From NCBI GenBank assembly GCA_964547415.1, contig CAZJNX010000034.1, positions 1-26,956 on the forward strand: a stretch of 26,956 nucleotides of DNA, read 5' to 3'. The stretch is from CAZJNX01 sp964547415. Its GTDB lineage: Bacteria; Pseudomonadota; Alphaproteobacteria; Rhizobiales; Amorphaceae. The first letter of the stretch is position 1, and every line of letters begins with the position of its first letter. Under the pieces are notes generated by a model. It was not told where the DNA came from and did no database searches. It saw only the letters and a program-made list of their open reading frames with translations. The position numbers and the translations under genes were made by a program. Below, piece by piece: positions 6,854-20,560 of this stretch.

Positions 6854-7087
6854 CGGCGGCGGCAGGGGACGGGTCCGCGCGAACCGGAGGCTTTCCCGTG
6901 CGTTGAAAGCGCATGTTCGTGCGACCGAGCGCTTCGCAGCCGGCCCCGAAGGGGTGCCTTGCGCCTGCCACGCCCTTCCGTCACTCTCCCGTCCGGCCCG
7001 CCCGCGCCCGTCCACCGTCGCCTTCATCCGTCTGTCGCCCGGGGACGACAGTCTGACGCCGGGATAGCCACACACGAGGGGAGGGTC
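6854..7087 (+). promoter_or_regulatory. Leader region of the glgE operon
   Basis: Non-coding, 234 bases. It holds a candidate EcfG promoter at 6880-6904 and a hairpin with arms CTGTCG (7032-7037) and CGACAG (7046-7051) around an eight-base loop. The glgE ribosome site GGAGGG is at 7080-7085. The only in-frame upstream extension of glgE here is Arg/Pro-rich and does not resemble the family. No intrinsic terminator for the dehydrogenase gene is evident. Confidence 0.5.
6880..6904 (+). promoter_or_regulatory. Candidate EcfG (general stress response) promoter
   Basis: CGAAC at 6880-6884 and CGTT at 6901-6904 are separated by 16 bases. The alphaproteobacterial EcfG consensus is GGAAC-N16/17-CGTT, so eight of nine specified bases match at correct spacing. 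The predicted start is roughly 175 bases before the glgE ATG. Trehalose synthesis genes are known EcfG targets in several rhizobia and methylobacteria, which gives the match biological sense. A single short motif in one sequence stays weak evidence. Confidence 0.35.
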
Positions 7088-9142
7088 ATGCAGGACACGC
7101 CGACACGGGCCGGCGCGCCTCCGCGCAGCCGGGAGACGGGCCGTGGCGAGAGCCTCGAGCGCTTGATGGCGCTCGCCGCGCGTCGCGTCGCCATCGAGGG
7201 GGTGAGCCCGGAGATCGACGGGGGGCGCTTCCCGGCGAAGACGGTGGTGGGCGAGACCTTCCACGTGGAGGCCGACATCTTCTGCGACGGTCACGAGGTG
7301 ATCGACGCCGCCCTCCTCGTCCGCCGCAAGGGCGCGGAGGCGTGGCGCGAGAGTCCGATGCTCCTTCACGAGAACGACCGCTGGCGGGGCGAGGCCACCT
7401 TCGAGGCCGTGGGCGCCCACGAGTTCACCCTCATCGCCTGGCGGGACGTGTTCGGCACCTGGCGGTCGGAGGTGGCCAAGAAGCACGCGGCCGGCCAGCC
7501 CATCGCGCTGGAGCTGGAGGAGGGCCGGCGGATCGTCGCCGCGGCGCTGCAGGAGGTCCGGGCGCGGGCCGACGCGCCGGCGGAGGAGGTGCGCGCCCTC
7601 GAGGCGCTCCTCGCCGACCTTTCCGACCACCACGGGGAGGGGGAGCGCTTCTCCCGCCTCATGGGCGAGCATGCGCGGGACGTGATGTACCGGGCGAAGG
7701 TGCGCACCAACCTGTCCCGCTACGAGCGCATCCTGCCCGTGACGGTGGACCGGGAGCGCGCCGCCTTCTCCGCCTGGTACGAACTGATGCCCCGCTCCAT
7801 GAGCCACGATCCGGAGCGGCACGGCACCTTCGAGGACGTGATCCACCGCCTTCCCTACGTGCGGGACCTCGGCTTCGACGTCCTCTACTTCACGCCGATC
7901 CATCCGATCGGCCGCACCAACCGCAAGGGCCGCAACAACTCTCTCGTCGCCGAACCCGGCGATCCGGGCAGCCCCTACGCCATCGGCGCGGCCGAGGGCG
8001 GGCACGACGCGCTCCACCCCGAGCTCGGCACCTTCGAGGACTTCCACCGCCTCGTCGACGCCGCCCACGCCCACGGCCTCGAGATCGCCCTCGACTTCGC
8101 CATCCAGTGCTCCCCGGACCATCCCTGGATCCGCGAGCATCCGGAATGGTTCGACTGGCGGCCGGACGGGACCATCAAGTTCGCCGAGAACCCGCCGAAG
8201 AAGTACGAGGACATCGTCAACGTCCACTTCTACCGCGAGGCGATCCCGGACCTGTGGTACGCGCTGCGCGACGTGGTGCTGTTCTGGGTCGGCCACGGCG
8301 TGAAGATCTTCCGCGTGGACAACCCGCACACCAAGCCGTACCCGTTCTGGGAATGGATGATCGGCGAGGTGCAGCGCGACCACCCCGACACGATCTTCCT
8401 GTCGGAGGCGTTCACCCGGCCGAAGGTGATGAAGCGCCTCGCCAAGCTCGGCTTCACCCAGTCCTACAGCTACTTTACCTGGCGCAATCACAAGCACGAG
8501 CTGATGGACTACCTGACGGAGCTGACGCGGGACGAGTGCCGCCACTTCATGCGGCCCAACTTTTTCGTCAATACGCCGGACATCAACCCGTTCTACCTGC
8601 AGACCTCGGGCCGGCCGGGCTTCCAGGTGCGCCTCGTGCTCGCTGCGACGCTCGCGGGCAACTACGGCGTCTACAACGGCTACGAGATCTGCGAGGCGGC
8701 GGCGATCCCCGGCAAGGAGGAGTATCTCGACTCGGAAAAGTACGAGATCCGCGCCTTCGACTGGGACCGGCCGGGCGACATCCGCGAGGACATCCGCCTC
8801 GTCAACCGCCTGCGGCGGGAGCATCCGGCGCTGCGCCGGTTCACCGGCCTCTCCTTCTACAACATGTGGAACGACAATATTCTGTACTACGGAAAGTACA
8901 CGCCGGACCTGTCGAACTTCGTGCTGGTGGCGGTCAACCTCGACCCGCACCACGGGCAGGGCGGCCACTTCGAGGTGCCGCTGTGGGAGTTCGGCCTCGC
9001 CGACGACGCCTCGATCGAGGTGGAGGATCTCGTGACCGACCATCGCTTCACCTGGCACGGAAAGGTGCAGCACGTGTACATCGACCCGAACGATCGTCCC
9101 TACTTCATCTGGCGGCTCGTCCCGCCGGGAGCGCCCCGCTGA
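7088..9142 (+). CDS. glgE: Alpha-1,4-glucan:maltose-1-phosphate maltosyltransferase GlgE
   Basis: A GH13 enzyme that adds the maltosyl unit of alpha-maltose 1-phosphate to the non-reducing end of alpha-1,4-glucans, releasing phosphate. At 684 residues it is close to the characterised actinobacterial enzyme. The N-terminal region (about 30-130) contains RRVAIEGVSPEIDGGRFPAK and an all-beta domain. A helical insert typical of GlgE follows, with YRAKVRTNLSRYERILPVTV leading into the GH13 barrel (FSAWYELMPRS, FDVLYFTPIHPIGRTNRKG). Asp411 in FRVDNPHTKP is the nucleophile and Glu440 in FLSEAFTRP the acid/base. The ATG at 7088 has GGAGGG upstream. The stop shares one base with the treS start (TGATG), so translation is probably coupled. 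It is the first gene of the seven-gene glucan/trehalose operon. Confidence 0.96.
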   Translation: MQDTPTRAGAPPRSRETGRGESLERLMALAARRVAIEGVSPEIDGGRFPAKTVVGETFHVEADIFCDGHEVIDAALLVRRKGAEAWRESPMLLHENDRWRGEATFEAVGAHEFTLIAWRDVFGTWRSEVAKKHAAGQPIALELEEGRRIVAAALQEVRARADAPAEEVRALEALLADLSDHHGEGERFSRLMGEHARDVMYRAKVRTNLSRYERILPVTVDRERAAFSAWYELMPRSMSHDPERHGTFEDVIHRLPYVRDLGFDVLYFTPIHPIGRTNRKGRNNSLVAEPGDPGSPYAIGAAEGGHDALHPELGTFEDFHRLVDAAHAHGLEIALDFAIQCSPDHPWIREHPEWFDWRPDGTIKFAENPPKKYEDIVNVHFYREAIPDLWYALRDVVLFWVGHGVKIFRVDNPHTKPYPFWEWMIGEVQRDHPDTIFLSEAFTRPKVMKRLAKLGFTQSYSYFTWRNHKHELMDYLTELTRDECRHFMRPNFFVNTPDINPFYLQTSGRPGFQVRLVLAATLAGNYGVYNGYEICEAAAIPGKEEYLDSEKYEIRAFDWDRPGDIREDIRLVNRLRREHPALRRFTGLSFYNMWNDNILYYGKYTPDLSNFVLVAVNLDPHHGQGGHFEVPLWEFGLADDASIEVEDLVTDHRFTWHGKVQHVYIDPNDRPYFIWRLVPPGAPR

Positions 9143-12100
9143 TGGATGTGCCCGTCGTCGACGACAAGATGCCGGCTCCGGACAACACCGCCGCGGGCCG
9201 CAGCCGCCGCAAGAACAAGGACGGTGCCATCGACCGCTCCGTGACGGACTGGTATCGCGACGCGATCATCTACCAGCTCCACGTCAAGGCGTTCATGGAC
9301 TCCAACAACGACGGCATGGGCGACTTCCGCGGCCTGATGCAGCGTCTCGACTACATCCAGGATCTCGGCGTCACCGCGATCTGGCTGTTGCCGTTCTACC
9401 CATCGCCGCTGCGGGACGACGGCTACGACATCGCCGACTACCGCTCGATCAACGAGCGCTACGGCTCCATGAAGGACTTCAAGGCCTTCGTGGAGGAGGC
9501 CCACCGCCGCGGCATCCGCGTCATCACCGAGCTCGTCATCAACCACACGTCGGACCAGCACCGCTGGTTCCAGCGTGCCCGCAAGGCGAAGAAGGGCACA
9601 GCCGCCCGCAACTTCTACGTCTGGTCCGACACCGACCAGAAATATCCCGAAACCCGGATCATCTTCCTCGACACCGAAAAGTCGAACTGGGCGTGGGACG
9701 ACGAGGCGGGGGCATACTATTTCCACCGCTTCTATTCGCACCAGCCGGACCTCAACTTCGACAACCCGGCGGTGCTGAAGGAAGTGCTGTCCGTCATGCG
9801 GATGTGGCTGGACATGGGGGTGGACGGCCTGCGGCTCGATGCGATCCCCTACCTCGTCGAGCGGGAGGGCACCAACAACGAGAACCTGCCCGAGACCCAC
9901 GAGATCCTGAAGCGGATCCGCACCGCCCTCGACGAGCGCTACGCGGACCGGATGCTGCTCGCCGAGGCGAACCAGTGGCCCGAGGACACCCGCCCCTACT
10001 TCGGCGAGGGTGACGAGTGCCACATGTGCTTCCACTTCCCCCTCATGCCGCGCATGTACATGGCGCTCGCCCAGGAGGACCGGCACCCGATCACGGACAT
10101 CATCCGCCAGACGCCGGAAATCCCCGACGGCTGCCAGTGGGCGATCTTCCTCAGGAACCACGACGAGCTCACGCTCGAGATGGTGACGGCCGAGGAACGC
10201 GATTACCTGTGGCGCACCTACGCCGAGGACAGCCGCGCGCGGATCAACCTCGGCATCCGCCGTCGCCTGGCGCCCTTGATGCAGAACGACCGGCGCAAGA
10301 TCGAGCTTCTCAACGCCTTCCTGTTCTCCATGCCCGGAACGCCGATCGTCTACTACGGCGACGAGCTGGGCATGGGCGACAACTACTACCTCGGCGACCG
10401 GGACGGGGTGAGGACGCCCATGCAGTGGTCGGCGGACCGCAACGCGGGCTTTTCCCGCGCCAACCCGCAGCAGCTTTACCTGCCGCCCATCATGGACCCG
10501 GTCTACGGCTTCCAGGCGATCAACGTTGAGGCCCAGCAGGCCGACCCCCACTCGCTCCTCAACTGGACGCGGCGGATGATCGCCATCCGCAAGCGGCACG
10601 CCGCCTTCGGCCGTGGCACGCTCCAGTTCATCTACCCGAAGAACCGGCGCATCCTCGCCTACGTGCGCGCCGACGAGGACGAGGCGATCCTGTGCGTGGC
10701 CAACGTCTCGCGCACCGCCCAGGCGGTGGACCTCGACCTGTCCCAGTTCAAGGGGGCGGTGCCGGTGGAACTCGTCGGCCGCGCGCCCTTTCCCCCCATC
10801 GGCGAAGGGCCGTACCGGCTGACCCTGCCGGCCTACGCCTTCTTCTGGTTCCTGCTCGCGCCCGAGGCGGACGCGCCGCGATGGTATGACCCCGTGCCCG
10901 AACCGCTCCCCGACTTCGTGACGGTGACCGCCCGCGGCGGCCGGATCGAGCGCGTGTTCGAGGGCCGCGAGAAGGCCCAGCTGGAAAAGGACACGCTGCC
11001 CGCCTTCCTGCCGCTCCAGCGCTGGTTCGGCCTCAAGGACGAGCGGATCCGCTCGGTCTCCCTCACCCCCCTCGTCTCGGTCGACGGCGGGCGGGCGATG
11101 CTGGCGCTCGCGGACGTCGCGACCTCGGGCGGGGAGGCGACGTACTTCCTGCCGCTGTCGGCCCATTGGGGCGAGGAGAACCTCACCGTCGGCGCCACAC
11201 GCCTCGGACGCACCCTCGCCAAGATCCGCTCGGGCCCCCGCGTCGGCGCGCTGGTGGACGGGGCGACGGACGAGGCGGTCGCGGCCTCCGTCATCGAGGG
11301 CATGAAGGCGGGGCGGAGCGAGGCGATCGAGGGCGGCCGGCTCGTCTTCACCGGCAGCGAGGGCCTCGAGGGGATCGAGGAACTCGCCGAGGCGCGGCCG
11401 CTCGCCGCCGAGCAGTCCAACGTGTCGGTGGTCTTCGGCGACCAGCTGATCCTGAAGATCTACCGCCGTCTCAGGGCCGGCGAGCAGCCGGACGTGGAGG
11501 TCGCCCGCTTCCTCACCGGCGTCGCGGGGTTCGAGCACACGCCCGCCCTCATGGGCACCCTCGCCATCGAGCCGGGGGAGGGGGAGCCCACCACCCTCGC
11601 CGCCGCCTTCGCCTTCGTGCCCAACCAGGGCGATGCGTGGGGCGTCCTCACCGCCGCCCTCGACCGGCGGCTCGAGGACCTCGCCTACACCGTCCACGGC
11701 CGGGACGAGGAGACGGGGACCCTCACCGACTACGAGTTCCCGCTGTCCATCGGCGCGCTGGCGGGCCAGCGCACGGCCGAGCTTCACCGGGCGCTCGCCA
11801 CCCCGACCGAGGACGAGGCGTTCCGCACCGCCCCGTTGACGGCGAAGGAGGTGAAGGCCTGGGCCGCCGACGCCCAGAAGGAGGCGAAGGCGGTGCTGAA
11901 GTCGCTCGAGGGCGCCCTCGGCGGCCTCGACGAGGCGACGCGCGCGGATGCCGAGGCGCTGATCGCCCGCCGGGACGATCTCCTGGAACGGCTCGCCGAG
12001 GCGGGCCGTGCAAAACCCGCGGGCGAGACTTCCCGCATCCACGGGGACTACCACCTCGGCCAGGTGCTCGTCTCCCACGGGGATCTCGTCATCATCGACT

Positions 12101-12515
12101 TCGAGGGCGAGCCGCGGCGCACCCTCGCCGAGCGGCGGGCGCGCTCCTCGCCGCTGCGCGACGTGGCGGGGATGCTGAGGAGCTTCGACTACGCCGCGGC
12201 GACCGCTCTCCAGGGCCTTGCCGACCGCGCCCCCACGGTCGAGGCCGAGACGGCGGCCCGCACCTGGCTCGCGGGCTGGCTCCGGGGGACGACCCGCGCC
12301 TACCTCGAGGCCTACCGCGAGCACATGGCCGGCTGCCCCACCTATCCGGAGGACGAGGCGTTCGCCACGGCGCTCCTCGACCTCTTCCTCATCCAGAAGG
12401 CGCTCTACGAGATCGGCTACGAGCTCGGCAACCGGCCGGGCTGGCTGTCGATCCCGGTCCGCGGCGCCCTCGGCGTCCTCGCCCGCGAGGAAGACGCCGC
12501 AGACGAGGAGGGATC

Positions 12516-12519
<4 letters not shown>
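9142..12519 (+). CDS. treS: Trehalose synthase fused to maltokinase (TreS-Mak)
   Basis: A bifunctional fusion of 1125 residues. The N-terminal GH13 part (about 36-580) interconverts trehalose and maltose. Landmarks are WYRDAIIYQLHVKAFMDSN, nucleophile Asp233 (GLRLDAIPYL), acid/base Glu275 (LLAEANQWPED) and Asp341 (FLRNHDELTLEM). The C-terminal part (about 615-1120) is a maltokinase (Pep2/Mak) with a protein-kinase-like fold that phosphorylates maltose to maltose 1-phosphate. It shows FLPLQRWFGLKD, SRIHGDYHLGQVLV with Asp969, and VIIDFEGEP with Asp986, the expected catalytic and metal-binding residues. Fusion lets maltose pass directly to the kinase and then to GlgE. The first 35 residues are a Lys/Arg-rich extension of unknown role. 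It starts in the glgE stop (1-base overlap) and ends in a 4-base ATGA overlap with glgB. Confidence 0.95.
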
Positions 12520-16879
<4,360 letters not shown>

Positions 16880-16883
16880 TCCG

Positions 16884-18722
16884 ATGCAACGACACGCCCG
16901 CCTCACCTGGGGTGCCGAGCCGATCGCGGGCGGCATCGTCCGCTTCCGCCTGTGGGCGCCGGGGGTGGACCGCCTCGCCCTCAGGACGCCCGCGGGCGAC
17001 CTACCGATGGCCCGGCGCGAGGGCGGCTGGTACGAGATCGAGACCGACGCCGTCCCCGTCGGCGGCGACTACGCCTTCGTGCTGCCCGACGGGATGGCGG
17101 TGCCGGACCCGGCGGCCCGCGCGCAGGCGGGCGACGTCCACGGCCCCTCCCGCCTCGTCGACCCGCAGGCCTGGCGCTGGCAGGTGCCGGACTGGCGCGG
17201 CCGGCCGTGGGAGGAGGCGGTCGTCTACGAGATGCACGTGGGCACCTTCACCGAGGCCGGCACCTTCCGCGCGGCGATCGACAGGCTCGACCACCTCGCC
17301 GCCCTCGGGGTGACGGCGGTGGAGATCATGCCCGTCGCCCAGTTCGGCGGCACCCGCGGCTGGGGCTACGACGGGGTGCTCCTCTACGCCCCCCACGTCG
17401 CCTACGGCACGCCCGACGACATGAAGGCGCTCGTCGACGCCGCCCACGCCCGCGGGCTGATGGTCTTCCTCGACGTCGTCTACAACCATTTCGGCCCGGA
17501 CGGCAATTATCTCGGCCTTTACGCGCCCGAATTCTTCCACCCGGAAAAGCACACGCCCTGGGGCGCGGCCATCGCCTACGAGAAGAGCCCGGTCCGGTCC
17601 TTCATGATCGACAACGCGCTGTACTGGCTGGAGGAGTTCTTCCTCGACGGGCTGCGGCTCGACGCCATCGACCACATCGACGACCAGTCGGACGAGCCGA
17701 TCCTGGAGGAGATCGCCCGCGCGGTCCGCCGCGAGGTCACGGACCGGCCGATCCATCTCGCCACCGAGGACGCCCGCAACATCGTCCGCCTCCACCCGCG
17801 GGACGCGGACGGGCGGCCGACCCTGTACACCGCCGAGTGGAACGACGACTACCACAGCGCCGTCCATGCCGTCCTGACGGGCGAGGACGACGGCTACTAC
17901 GCCGACTTCCGGGAGGAGCGGCCGAAGAAACTCGCCCGGACGCTCGCCGAGGGGTTCGCCTACCAGGGCGAGCGGTCCGAGTTCATGGACGACGAACCGC
18001 GGGGCGTTCCCTCCGCCGGGCAGCCGCCGACGGCCTTCGTGATCTTCAACCAGAACCACGACCAGACCGGCAACCGCGCCTTCGGCGAGCGGCTCACCGC
18101 CCTCGTCGAGGCGGACGCGCTGAAGGCCTTCCAGGCGGTCCTCCTCCTGTCGCCCCAGGTGCCGCTCCTGTTCATGGGCGAGGAGTGGGGCGAGACGCGC
18201 CCGTTCCAGTTCTTCACCGACTTCCACGACGATCTCGGCAACGCCGTCCGCGAGGGCCGCCGCCGCGAGTTCCGCAAGTTCTCCGGCTTCCGGAGCGAGG
18301 AAGCCCGCGAGCGCATCCCCGACCCCAACGATCCGGCCACCTTCGCCCGCTCCCGCATCGACTGGGCGCGGCCGGAGACGGCAGACGGCGCCGCCTGGCT
18401 CGCCTTCCACCGGCATCTCCTCGCGATCCGCGCCGCGGAGATCGCCCCGCGCCTTCACGGCATCGGCGGCAACGCCGGCGAGATCCTGGCGGCGACCGAC
18501 GAGGCGGTCGCCGTTCGCTGGCGCCTCGGCGACGGCAGCCACCTCGCCATGGTCGTGAACCTGACGGACGGGCCGGTGGCGCCGGACCTGGCGATCGAGG
18601 GGCGGGTGCTCTACGCGCTGCCGGACACGGGGCGGCTGGACGTGGCGGCCTCCCCGTCGCGGCTGGAGCTCCCCGCCCGCGGCATGGTCGCCCTCCTCGA
18701 CGAGGCGCCGGCCGGGCGATGA
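16884..18722 (+). CDS. treZ: Malto-oligosyltrehalose trehalohydrolase TreZ
   Basis: A GH13 hydrolase of 612 residues that cleaves trehalose from maltooligosyl-trehalose, the second step of the TreYZ route. An N-terminal CBM48-like domain (IVRFRLWAPGVDRLAL) precedes the barrel, with VYEMHVGTFTEAGTF, GWGYDGVLLYAPHVAYG and VVYNHFGPDGNYL. Asp260 (LRLDAIDHI), Glu295 (LATEDARN) and Asp393 (FNQNHDQTGNRAFG) are the expected catalytic residues. The C-terminal beta domain ends in ARGMVALLDEAPAGR. Its stop overlaps the malQ start by 4 bases (ATGA). Its partner treY comes after malQ rather than directly adjacent. Confidence 0.95.
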   Translation: MQRHARLTWGAEPIAGGIVRFRLWAPGVDRLALRTPAGDLPMARREGGWYEIETDAVPVGGDYAFVLPDGMAVPDPAARAQAGDVHGPSRLVDPQAWRWQVPDWRGRPWEEAVVYEMHVGTFTEAGTFRAAIDRLDHLAALGVTAVEIMPVAQFGGTRGWGYDGVLLYAPHVAYGTPDDMKALVDAAHARGLMVFLDVVYNHFGPDGNYLGLYAPEFFHPEKHTPWGAAIAYEKSPVRSFMIDNALYWLEEFFLDGLRLDAIDHIDDQSDEPILEEIARAVRREVTDRPIHLATEDARNIVRLHPRDADGRPTLYTAEWNDDYHSAVHAVLTGEDDGYYADFREERPKKLARTLAEGFAYQGERSEFMDDEPRGVPSAGQPPTAFVIFNQNHDQTGNRAFGERLTALVEADALKAFQAVLLLSPQVPLLFMGEEWGETRPFQFFTDFHDDLGNAVREGRRREFRKFSGFRSEEARERIPDPNDPATFARSRIDWARPETADGAAWLAFHRHLLAIRAAEIAPRLHGIGGNAGEILAATDEAVAVRWRLGDGSHLAMVVNLTDGPVAPDLAIEGRVLYALPDTGRLDVAASPSRLELPARGMVALLDEAPAGR

Positions 18723-20560
18723 CGGCCGACCTCCTCGCGCGCGCCCGCGCCACCGGGATCGCCACCCGCTTCAAGGACATGGACGGGGCGGAGGTCACCG
18801 TCCCGCCGGAGACAATCGCAGCGCTCCTCGAGGCTTTCGGCGTCACCGAGGACCCGCCCGTCCCTCCGGAGGACCCGGGGGAGGTGATGCCGGTCGCCCC
18901 GCCGGGCGTGCGCTGCTTCGTGCCGCCCTGGCTGCGCCGCGGGCGGGCCTGGGGCCTCGCCGCCCAGCTCTACGCGGTCCGCTCGGCCCGCAACCACGGG
19001 ATCGGCGACTTCCGCGACCTTGCCGACCTTTGCCGCCGCGCCGCCCCCCTCGGCGCGGACTTCGTGGGCGTCAACCCGCTCCACGCCCTGTTCCTGTCCG
19101 CGCCCGAGCGGGCGAGCCCGTTCTCCCCGTCCTCCCGCCGCTTCCTCAACCCGCTCTACATCGCCCTCGAGGACGTGCCCGGCCACGACCCGGGCGACGT
19201 GGACCCGGCGGCGGTCGAGGCGGCGCGGGGGACGGACGCGGTCGATTATGCGGCCGTCGCGGCCGTCAAGGTCCGGGCGCTGCGCCTCGCCTTCGCCCGC
19301 TTCGAGGCTGGCGAGGTGGCGGACGCCGCCGCCGCCGCCGACCGCTTCGCGCGCTTCCGCGAGGCCCGGGGCGCGCCCCTGTCCGACCACGCCCTCTTCG
19401 AGGCCCTGTCGGAGAGGATGGTGGCGGACGGCCACGGGGCCGGCTGGGCCGACTGGCCGGCCGCCTTCCACGACCGGCACGGGGCGGCCGTTGAGGCCTT
19501 CGCCCGCGAGAACGACCGCGCCGTCACCTTCCACGCGTGGCTCCAGTGGCTCGCCCACGAGCAGCTCGCCGCCGCCCAGGCCGCCGCCCGCGCGGCGGGC
19601 ATGCGCGTCGGCGTCTACCTCGACCTTGCCGTCGGCACCGCGCCGGACGGCTCGGCCACCTGGTCCGACCCGCACCTCGTCCTCCCTTCCGCCCGGGTCG
19701 GCGCGCCGCCCGACCTCTTCTCCGTCCGCGGGCAGGACTGGGGCCTCGCCCCCTTCTCCCCGCCCGAGCTCGTCGCCCGCGACCTCGCGCCCTTCCGGGA
19801 GATGCTGGAGGCGAACGCCGCGCCCGCCGGGGCGCTCAGGATCGACCACGCCATGGGCCTCTTCCGGATCTACCTGATCCCGGACGGGGCGACCTCCGAG
19901 ACCGGCACCTACGTGTTCATGCCGATGCCGGAGATCGTGCGGATCCTCGCCGAGGTCTCGCGCAAGGCGCGCTGCATCGTGATCGGGGAGGACCTCGGCC
20001 TCGTACCGGAGGGGTTCCGGGACGCGATGGCGCGGGCGGAGATCCAGTCCTACCGCATCGCCTGGTTCGAGAAGGAGGACGGGCGCTTCGTGCCGCCCTC
20101 GCGCTACCCGCGGGCCGCCCTCGCGTGCCTGTCCACCCACGACCTGCCGGCCCTCCACGGCTGGTGGCGGGGCGTGGAGATCGACCTGCGCGAGGGCCTC
20201 GCCATGATCGACGCCGACAAGGCGGAGGCCGAGCGCGCCGAGCGGGCGGCGGACCGGCGCGCGCTCCTCACGGCGCTCCGCCGCCAGCGCCTCCTGCCCG
20301 AGGGGGCGAGCGCGAAGGACGAGGCGCCGGACGCCGCCCTCGCCGCCGCCGTCCACGCCTTCGTGGCGCGGGCCCGCTCGCGCCTGTTCGCGGTCCGCCT
20401 CGAGGACCTTTCGGGCGAGGACGCGCTCGTGAACCTGCCCGGCACCGACCGGGAGCATCCCAACTGGCGGCGCAAGCTCCCCCGGCCCGTGGAGGACCTC
20501 CTCGAACGGCCCCTCGCCGTCGCCATCCTCGAGGCCGTGAGACAAGAGCGCCCGAAATGA
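18719..20560 (+). CDS. malQ: 4-alpha-glucanotransferase MalQ (amylomaltase)
   Basis: A GH77 disproportionating enzyme of 613 residues that transfers alpha-1,4-glucan segments between malto-oligosaccharides with release of glucose. Typical landmarks are WGLAAQLYAVRSARNHGIGD, VGVNPLHALF, ERASPFSPSSRRFLNPLYIA and the barrel residues Asp376 (RIDHAMGLFR, nucleophile), Glu424 (VIGEDLGLVPEGFRD, acid/base) and Asp475 (STHDLPALHGWW). In this cluster it would rebuild short chains into ones long enough for TreY. It is flanked by 4-base ATGA overlaps on both sides (treZ and treY). The central helical section (about 160-270) is very Ala-rich, in keeping with the high GC. Confidence 0.96.
   Translation: MTADLLARARATGIATRFKDMDGAEVTVPPETIAALLEAFGVTEDPPVPPEDPGEVMPVAPPGVRCFVPPWLRRGRAWGLAAQLYAVRSARNHGIGDFRDLADLCRRAAPLGADFVGVNPLHALFLSAPERASPFSPSSRRFLNPLYIALEDVPGHDPGDVDPAAVEAARGTDAVDYAAVAAVKVRALRLAFARFEAGEVADAAAAADRFARFREARGAPLSDHALFEALSERMVADGHGAGWADWPAAFHDRHGAAVEAFARENDRAVTFHAWLQWLAHEQLAAAQAAARAAGMRVGVYLDLAVGTAPDGSATWSDPHLVLPSARVGAPPDLFSVRGQDWGLAPFSPPELVARDLAPFREMLEANAAPAGALRIDHAMGLFRIYLIPDGATSETGTYVFMPMPEIVRILAEVSRKARCIVIGEDLGLVPEGFRDAMARAEIQSYRIAWFEKEDGRFVPPSRYPRAALACLSTHDLPALHGWWRGVEIDLREGLAMIDADKAEAERAERAADRRALLTALRRQRLLPEGASAKDEAPDAALAAAVHAFVARARSRLFAVRLEDLSGEDALVNLPGTDREHPNWRRKLPRPVEDLLERPLAVAILEAVRQERPK

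Noticed and set aside
5483..9073. Very long minus-strand open frame opposite bdhA and glgE
   Set aside because: It is the antisense of strongly recognisable genes and reads Val/Arg/Gly-rich sequence with no family motifs. Only its last part (5902 to 5483) carries a plausible membrane protein.
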